In this document: positions 60,062 through 64,000 of the stretch, piece by piece
Layout: each line of letters begins with the position of its first letter
Position numbering within the stretch: the first letter of the stretch is position 1
Assembly (NCBI GenBank): GCA_001787535.1
Contig: MFXP01000004.1
Coordinates: forward strand, 174,652-238,651
Length of the DNA: 64,000 nt
Direction: 5' to 3'
Source: Candidatus Peribacteria bacterium RIFCSPHIGHO2_01_FULL_51_35
Lineage (GTDB): Bacteria > Patescibacteriota > Gracilibacteria > Peribacterales > Peribacteraceae
Notes under the pieces: model-generated
The model's input: only the letters and a program-made list of their open reading frames with translations
Databases searched by the model: none
What the model was told of the DNA's origin: nothing
Position numbers and translations under genes: made by a program

Positions 60062-61093
60062 TCAAACCTCCTGAATCACAATCGACCCGAACATATTTCC
60101 ATGACCGCTGCCGCACGGAATGCTGCAGAAGAAGGCGAAGGTTCCGGCAGTGGCAGTGTTCAGATCAAATGTTTGCGACGAACCCGGTGACACGGTCTTG
60201 TCGATGCCGAGCGAAGGGGAAGAGAATCCGTGCGTGCCGTTGCCGCCCTTGAGCCTGATCTGCACCTTCTCTCCTTTCTTCACCGTGATGGTGGAGGGTG
60301 AGAAGGAGAACGTCGTGACGTCGATCTCGATGGTGCGCGTCTGTGCAGGAGGTGGCGTAGGGGCGGGAGGTGGGGGAGTGGGAGCGGGAGGCGGAGGCGT
60401 TGGTGCAGGCGGCGGTGGAGGAGGCGGTGGAGGAGGCTGAGCGGGCGGAGTCACTACCGGCGGCGGAACCGTTCCTTCCCATTGCAGGTCGGAGTTCAAC
60501 ATCCTGTAGATGGCAATGGCAACGGCGCCACGCGTCAGCGGTTGCTCGGGTTTCAAGAACGAGCCGCGTCCGGGGAAGAGATCATACTTTTGCGCAGCGC
60601 CCGCATAGCGTGCGAACCATGCATCCTGCGGGACATCGCCGTAGGAGAAAGGTCCGCTCTCAGCAGCGCCGAAGGCGATCGTAATCATCTTTGCGAACTC
60701 GGCGGTATTGATGCCCTTGTCCGGCTTGAAGGATTTATCCGGATAGCCACTGATGATGTTGTACTTCGCCGCGGACATCACAAAGCTCGTGTACCACGCA
60801 CCTTCCAAGACATCGGTGAAGCGGCCGTTGTTCGGCTCATCGTAAATTTCCAGTCGTGCGGCTAAGAGCAGCATCTTCGCGGCCTGCGCACGGTTCACGG
60901 GATTGCCGGGCTTGAATGTTCCATCGGGAAACCCTCCCACCACGCCGCGTTCATACAAATCCAACGCGGCTTTTCCTTCCAACGTTGCGGGATCAATGTC
61001 CGGAAACGGATTATTGGCGCGCGTGAGCAGCGGCAACAGCAGCGTGCTCGCGAGCATCGCGGCGGCTATTAAAGAAAAGCGGGTACGAAGCAT
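60062..61093 (-). CDS. S-layer-homology protein with a C-terminal CuA-type cupredoxin
   Basis: A 343-residue exported protein. Signal (MLRTRFSLIAAAMLASTLLLPLLTRA), three SLH repeats (residues ~30-205; for example FPDGTFKPGNPVNRAQAAKMLLLAA, YPDKSFKPDKGINTAEFAKMITIAF, PGRGSFLKPEQPLTRGAVAIAIYRM), a Pro-rich linker, and a cupredoxin domain. Its ligands are His in GNGTHGFSS and the C-x3-C-x3-H-x2-M cluster CSIPCGSGHGNM, the CuA pattern of cytochrome oxidase subunit II and nitrous oxide reductase. SLH repeats anchor it to the cell wall; the cupredoxin would bind copper, possibly two ions. No oxidase genes lie in the window. Confidence 0.88.
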   Translation of the reverse strand: MLRTRFSLIAAAMLASTLLLPLLTRANNPFPDIDPATLEGKAALDLYERGVVGGFPDGTFKPGNPVNRAQAAKMLLLAARLEIYDEPNNGRFTDVLEGAWYTSFVMSAAKYNIISGYPDKSFKPDKGINTAEFAKMITIAFGAAESGPFSYGDVPQDAWFARYAGAAQKYDLFPGRGSFLKPEQPLTRGAVAIAIYRMLNSDLQWEGTVPPPVVTPPAQPPPPPPPPPPAPTPPPPAPTPPPPAPTPPPAQTRTIEIDVTTFSFSPSTITVKKGEKVQIRLKGGNGTHGFSSPSLGIDKTVSPGSSQTFDLNTATAGTFAFFCSIPCGSGHGNMFGSIVIQEV

Positions 61094-61144
61094 AGTGGCA
61101 AAAGCGTAGCAGGAGGATCTTCGAAAGCAATGTGTCGTCACATG

Positions 61145-61242
61145 GTTACATTGTCATACGGCTACATTGTCGGCAAAGTATGTGAAAAAGATGAGATGAC
61201 AGAAAACTTCAGCATCGCTTGCGAACAATATGACAATGTAAC
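61145..61242. repeat. 14-bp perfect inverted repeat between divergent SLH genes
   Basis: GTTACATTGTCATA (61145-61158) and TATGACAATGTAAC (61229-61242) are exact inverted copies about 70 bp apart; a related GGCTACATTGTC follows the left one. They lie in the 284-bp gap between the SLH-CuA gene (minus) and the large SLH gene (plus), where a shared regulator could bind. No gene is seen in this gap. Confidence 0.7.
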
Positions 61243-61377
61243 TTTGTGACAATTTTCGCGAAGGGAATCGCATCTAATGGACACAGGATGCGGGAAATGT
61301 ACAAGAAAATAGACAATGGACTGTAAGAATTTCCTGTGGCGGGAGTCATACATACCGACTTCTTTCCCACCAACCCT

Positions 61378-63090
61378 ATGAAAACACTTTTTTCTGCACT
61401 GACGGTGCTTGCGACCGTGATAACGGGGACTGTCCCCGCGTCTCTTGCACAGGCAACAGTCCGTTTCTCCGATGTTCCCGCGGGGAGTTTTTACGAAGAT
61501 GCGGTCAATGATTTCCTGGATCGCGGATTTTTGGATTCCGAGCAGTCGGCGTTTCGTCCCAATGATGATGCGCTGCGATCCGAGATGACAAAATTGATCG
61601 TGGACATCAACGGAGGTGTCCTTGGTGACATGCCGTCGCGTCCCAGTTTTGACGATGTGCACACGGGTGCTTGGTACTATGAATACTTTGAAGAAGCGGC
61701 GGATCGCGGCTGGGTGCGTGGCGATGGCAATTGTTACGGAGTGCATCCGTGCACGGCTCGTCCGCGCAACACCATCTTGCGTGCGGAAACCGCCGCAATG
61801 ATCATCCGCGTTTTTGAACTCACGGAAACGGACGCCGCTCCAAGGTTTAGCGACGTGCCTGCGGGTTCCTGGTACGACGACTACATGCAAATCGCACGCG
61901 ATCATTGCATCATTCGCGGCGACACCGGCAATGTCCGGGGACGACCGCTCTCACCCATCAATCGCGCCGAAATGATCGTGATGTTGAACCGCGCGTACCG
62001 TGGCACAGAATATGACAATGGCTGTGAAGATGCAGAGACTGTGGGCAACATTTCTCTTATCGACCAACTCTCTGCAAGGAGTCTTCGCGTGGATTTCGAC
62101 ACGAATTTGAACATGGATAGCGCAGAAAACGCCGATAATTACGTGGTGTCTCTTTCCGGACAGATCGCTGTGATCGACGCACGTTTGATTGATGATAATT
62201 CCGTTGAACTGACACTGGAAAGCGATCTGGAGGAGGGAAGAAACTATCGTTTGAGCACGAGTCTGGAGACGGAGAATGGTCTCACGTTCCGTGACTCGCG
62301 TCTCTTCATCGCAGAGGAGACTGTCATGGCAGATGCTGGCATCTCCGCGCTCATTCCGCTTTCGTCCACACAACTCCGCGTCGATTTCACGCACAATCTG
62401 CATGCGCGAACGGCGGAAGAAGATGCTCGGTACACGCTTTCTCGCGGTGTCGGCATTGTTTCCGCACGTCTTCGTGCCGGCAGCACACGCAGCATTCTCT
62501 TAACGCTGGATGAGCCGCTGCAACACGGTCTGAGCTATGTGTTGACTCTTGATCTCGTCACTTCCGATGATGATTCTTTCCATGACGAAGAAACATTCGT
62601 CTTCAACCGCTTGTCTGCATCCGGCGGCATCCTCACGGTGTCCACAACAACAAGCGGCATCGATCCCACCATTGCCCCGGGCACGCGCCGTCCCGTCTTC
62701 GATCTGCGTATGACCGCCTCCTGCGATGAAGACGTGGTGATCGAAGACCTCACCATTCGCCACATCGGCTCCGGCAGCCACGCCGGCTCCGGTACGTTTG
62801 CGGGGCTCCTTTCTTTGGAAATGCAAACAGAGGATGCGGGCGCGCATCCGCGTGTCACGACTCCTTCCAATGACAATGATGTCTTTGTCACGCTCTTCTT
62901 CGATCGTCCGCTCATTGTTCGTGCGTGCCAGGAGGAACAGGTGACGGTGCTTGCGGACTTTGCAACAACGGGCACGGGCAACACCATTCACAACTTCTCG
63001 GTGGAAACAGCCGGTCAAATTGATTCCAACGCCCGCCAAGTGCGCGGAACGTTCCCCGTCAAGAGCTTGGAGATTCAGGTGAGCAGGTAA
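61378..63090 (+). CDS. S-layer-homology surface protein
   Basis: A 570-residue exported protein: signal (MKTLFSALTVLATVITGTVPASLAQA), three SLH repeats (residues ~27-220; VRFSDVPAGSFYEDAVNDFLDRGFLDS, FDDVHTGAWYYEYFEEAADRGWVRGDG, FSDVPAGSWYDDYMQIARDHCIIRGDTG), then two or three bacterial Ig-like or SbsC-type beta domains (for example LIDQLSARSLRVDFDTNLNMDSAENADNYVV; ALIPLSSTQLRVDFTHNLHARTAEEDARYTL) and a C-terminal beta region. A likely S-layer or surface-coat protein. Two Cys pairs appear (DNGC/CYGVHPC). It is opposite the SLH-CuA gene. Confidence 0.88.
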   Translation: MKTLFSALTVLATVITGTVPASLAQATVRFSDVPAGSFYEDAVNDFLDRGFLDSEQSAFRPNDDALRSEMTKLIVDINGGVLGDMPSRPSFDDVHTGAWYYEYFEEAADRGWVRGDGNCYGVHPCTARPRNTILRAETAAMIIRVFELTETDAAPRFSDVPAGSWYDDYMQIARDHCIIRGDTGNVRGRPLSPINRAEMIVMLNRAYRGTEYDNGCEDAETVGNISLIDQLSARSLRVDFDTNLNMDSAENADNYVVSLSGQIAVIDARLIDDNSVELTLESDLEEGRNYRLSTSLETENGLTFRDSRLFIAEETVMADAGISALIPLSSTQLRVDFTHNLHARTAEEDARYTLSRGVGIVSARLRAGSTRSILLTLDEPLQHGLSYVLTLDLVTSDDDSFHDEETFVFNRLSASGGILTVSTTTSGIDPTIAPGTRRPVFDLRMTASCDEDVVIEDLTIRHIGSGSHAGSGTFAGLLSLEMQTEDAGAHPRVTTPSNDNDVFVTLFFDRPLIVRACQEEQVTVLADFATTGTGNTIHNFSVETAGQIDSNARQVRGTFPVKSLEIQVSR

Positions 63091-63108
63091 TTCTTTGATT
63101 GTACGTTT

Positions 63109-63144
63109 GTTTGTAGAGCCGCGACATGTCGCGGCTCTACAAAC
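63109..63144. repeat. 36-bp perfect palindrome (copy 2 of 2)
   Basis: Identical to the palindrome at 1824-1859, 61 kb away, again right after a stop codon (18 bp past the SLH gene). Arm GTTTGTAGAGCCGCGACA and its exact reverse complement. Confidence 0.95.
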
Positions 63145-63156
63145 GTCGATCATTCG

Positions 63157-63210
63157 TTGTAGGGGCATGGCGTGGTTCGACTCACTCACCACAAGCGCCA
63201 GCCCCTACAA
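63157..63210. repeat. 54-bp palindrome with CTCACCACAAG core
   Basis: Arms TTGTAGGGGC-GGCG and CGCC-GCCCCTACAA enclose GGTTCGACTCACTCACCACAA. The loop matches the palindrome at 48437 in sequence, while the arms are closer to the GTAGAG family. Confidence 0.85.
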
Positions 63211-63249
63211 TTGATCATATGTTGGTGTTTTTCCTGTACGCTATGACTC

Positions 63250-63789
63250 ATGCTGTGGATGGTGGATGTCTCCATCGTGTTGATATTCCTATTCGTCTGT
63301 GTCTTCCTGGTGACAGGCATTGCGCAGATATTTTTTCGCACACCCTTCGTGCGCACGCAGGCTGCCGTTGCCCGCGCCATGGTCGAACTCGCAGAACTCA
63401 AAGGCAAAGAGACGGTCGTCGACATTGGCGCAGGGGATGCAGCCATTCTTCTTGCGGCGGAACGTTCGTGTCCCAAGATTCGGGCACGTGGCTACGAAAT
63501 TGGCCTTGGGATTTGGATGATGGGGAAGCTCCGCACTCTTCTCACTCGAAGCAACGTGAAACTCTTATGGCGTGACGGCCTCAAAGCGAGTGTGCGGGAC
63601 GCAGATGTGGTCTTTTTGTACCTTGGATCCAACATGATGAAAGAATGTGCCGCTAAATTTGATCAGGAGTTGAAAAAAGGAACGAGAGTTGTTTCCAACA
63701 CGTTTCGTTTTCACGATCGAAAACCGTCGGCGCAAGAAATCGTTTCCACATGGACAGGCAAGAAGAAGATTTATTTGTATAAGTGGTAG
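63250..63789 (+). CDS. Membrane-anchored SAM-dependent methyltransferase (FAM173/aKMT-like)
   Basis: A 179-residue protein: one N-terminal membrane helix (VSIVLIFLFVCVFLVTGIAQIFF) followed by a class I methyltransferase fold (ETVVDIGAGDAAILLAAERS is motif I, RARGYEIGLGIW motif II, DADVVFLYLGSNMM motif IV). This layout is that of the FAM173/archaeal lysine methyltransferase group, which trimethylates Lys in membrane or ribosomal proteins. Substrate unknown. A -10-like TACGCT lies 7 nt before the ATG. Confidence 0.82.
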   Translation: MLWMVDVSIVLIFLFVCVFLVTGIAQIFFRTPFVRTQAAVARAMVELAELKGKETVVDIGAGDAAILLAAERSCPKIRARGYEIGLGIWMMGKLRTLLTRSNVKLLWRDGLKASVRDADVVFLYLGSNMMKECAAKFDQELKKGTRVVSNTFRFHDRKPSAQEIVSTWTGKKKIYLYKW

Positions 63790-63931
63790 GGATCGAGTTA
63801 CTGCAGCGGAAAATCGTCCTTTAACACGCTCAGGGTGAATGATGTTCCATTTCCAAGAGCAACCATGATGGCAAAAGCTGTTCCGTTTGTATGATCGACT
63901 GTATTCTCTCTGCACTTCTTCACGCATAACC

Positions 63932-64000
63932 ATGAATTTGAAAAAGATGTGGGACAGGCTGGAATCCAATCAAAAGTACGTGTGGTGGATGCTGGCAGCT
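63932..64000 (+). CDS. Protein start, cut by the right edge
   Basis: An ATG at 63932 opens a frame that stays open for 23 codons (MNLKKMWDRLESNQKYVWWMLAA) to the end of the window. A charged start runs into a hydrophobic stretch, so it is probably a membrane protein. Nothing more can be said. 63790-63931 shows no gene. Confidence 0.4.
   Translation, partial: MNLKKMWDRLESNQKYVWWMLAA

Overview
The window reads like a chromosome segment of a member of the Candidate Phyla Radiation (Patescibacteria), most like the Peregrinibacteria/Peribacteria side. This is an inference from gene content, not a marker-gene placement. The clues are a short bacterial/archaeal-type prolyl-tRNA synthetase, several S23-type four-helix-bundle genes, S-layer-homology proteins, DUF3048, a membrane H+-pyrophosphatase, many start codons lying only 6-8 nt after a -10 box (leaderless mRNAs), and few Shine-Dalgarno sequences. 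TGA acts as a stop (several ATGA start/stop overlaps), so this is not a UGA-glycine lineage.

Layout. 0-10 kb: a partial secreted protein, two rRNA methyltransferases (RlmD-like, RlmH), a GIY-YIG protein, a lipoprotein hydrolase, PH-like membrane proteins, a D-2-hydroxyacid dehydrogenase and a five-gene copper-type operon (csoR, DUF305, permease, DUF2933-like, DUF5676-like) read leftwards. 10-13.9 kb: tRNA-Glu(CTC), another PH-like protein, proS and a VIT1-like transporter. 14-22 kb: a four-gene leftward operon of unknown function headed by two related modular proteins and ending in a 1798-residue membrane protein. 22-30 kb: HPF-like protein, a 7TM/inactive-transglutaminase-type protein, an S23 gene framed by inverted repeats, a triple fusion (RimK-like ligase + retropepsin-like + DUF1704 protease), DUF3048, rplY and a glycosyltransferase. 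30-46.5 kb: a TPR-like protein, hppA, uvrC carrying an inserted GNAT-like domain, pyrG, a candidate structured RNA, a LivGKHM amino-acid ABC transporter, and pyrD and pyrK separated by a second S23 gene with perfect inverted repeats. 46.5-48.5 kb: a CIRCE operator in front of a 16-residue Gly/Cys peptide gene, and two membrane proteins.

48.5-58.4 kb is an accessory island at tRNA-Glu(TTC): serine recombinase whose 3' end overlaps the tRNA, an excisionase-like HTH, DUF4238, membrane proteins, a Cas2/VapD-like small protein, an XRE/ImmA pair and an MmeI-like combined restriction-modification enzyme. 58.7-64 kb is an envelope region: a Cys-rich secreted repeat protein, an SLH protein with a CuA-type cupredoxin, a large SLH protein, and a membrane-anchored methyltransferase.

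Cross-cutting features are several families of palindromic repeats (one 36-bp palindrome occurs identically at 1.8 and 63.1 kb; a GA-rich ~100-bp element occurs three times; another palindrome lies inside uvrC), short-word repeats that frame S23 genes, and leaderless promoters. Copper handling appears twice, in the csoR operon and in the SLH-CuA protein. Pyrimidine synthesis appears three times (pyrG, pyrD, pyrK).
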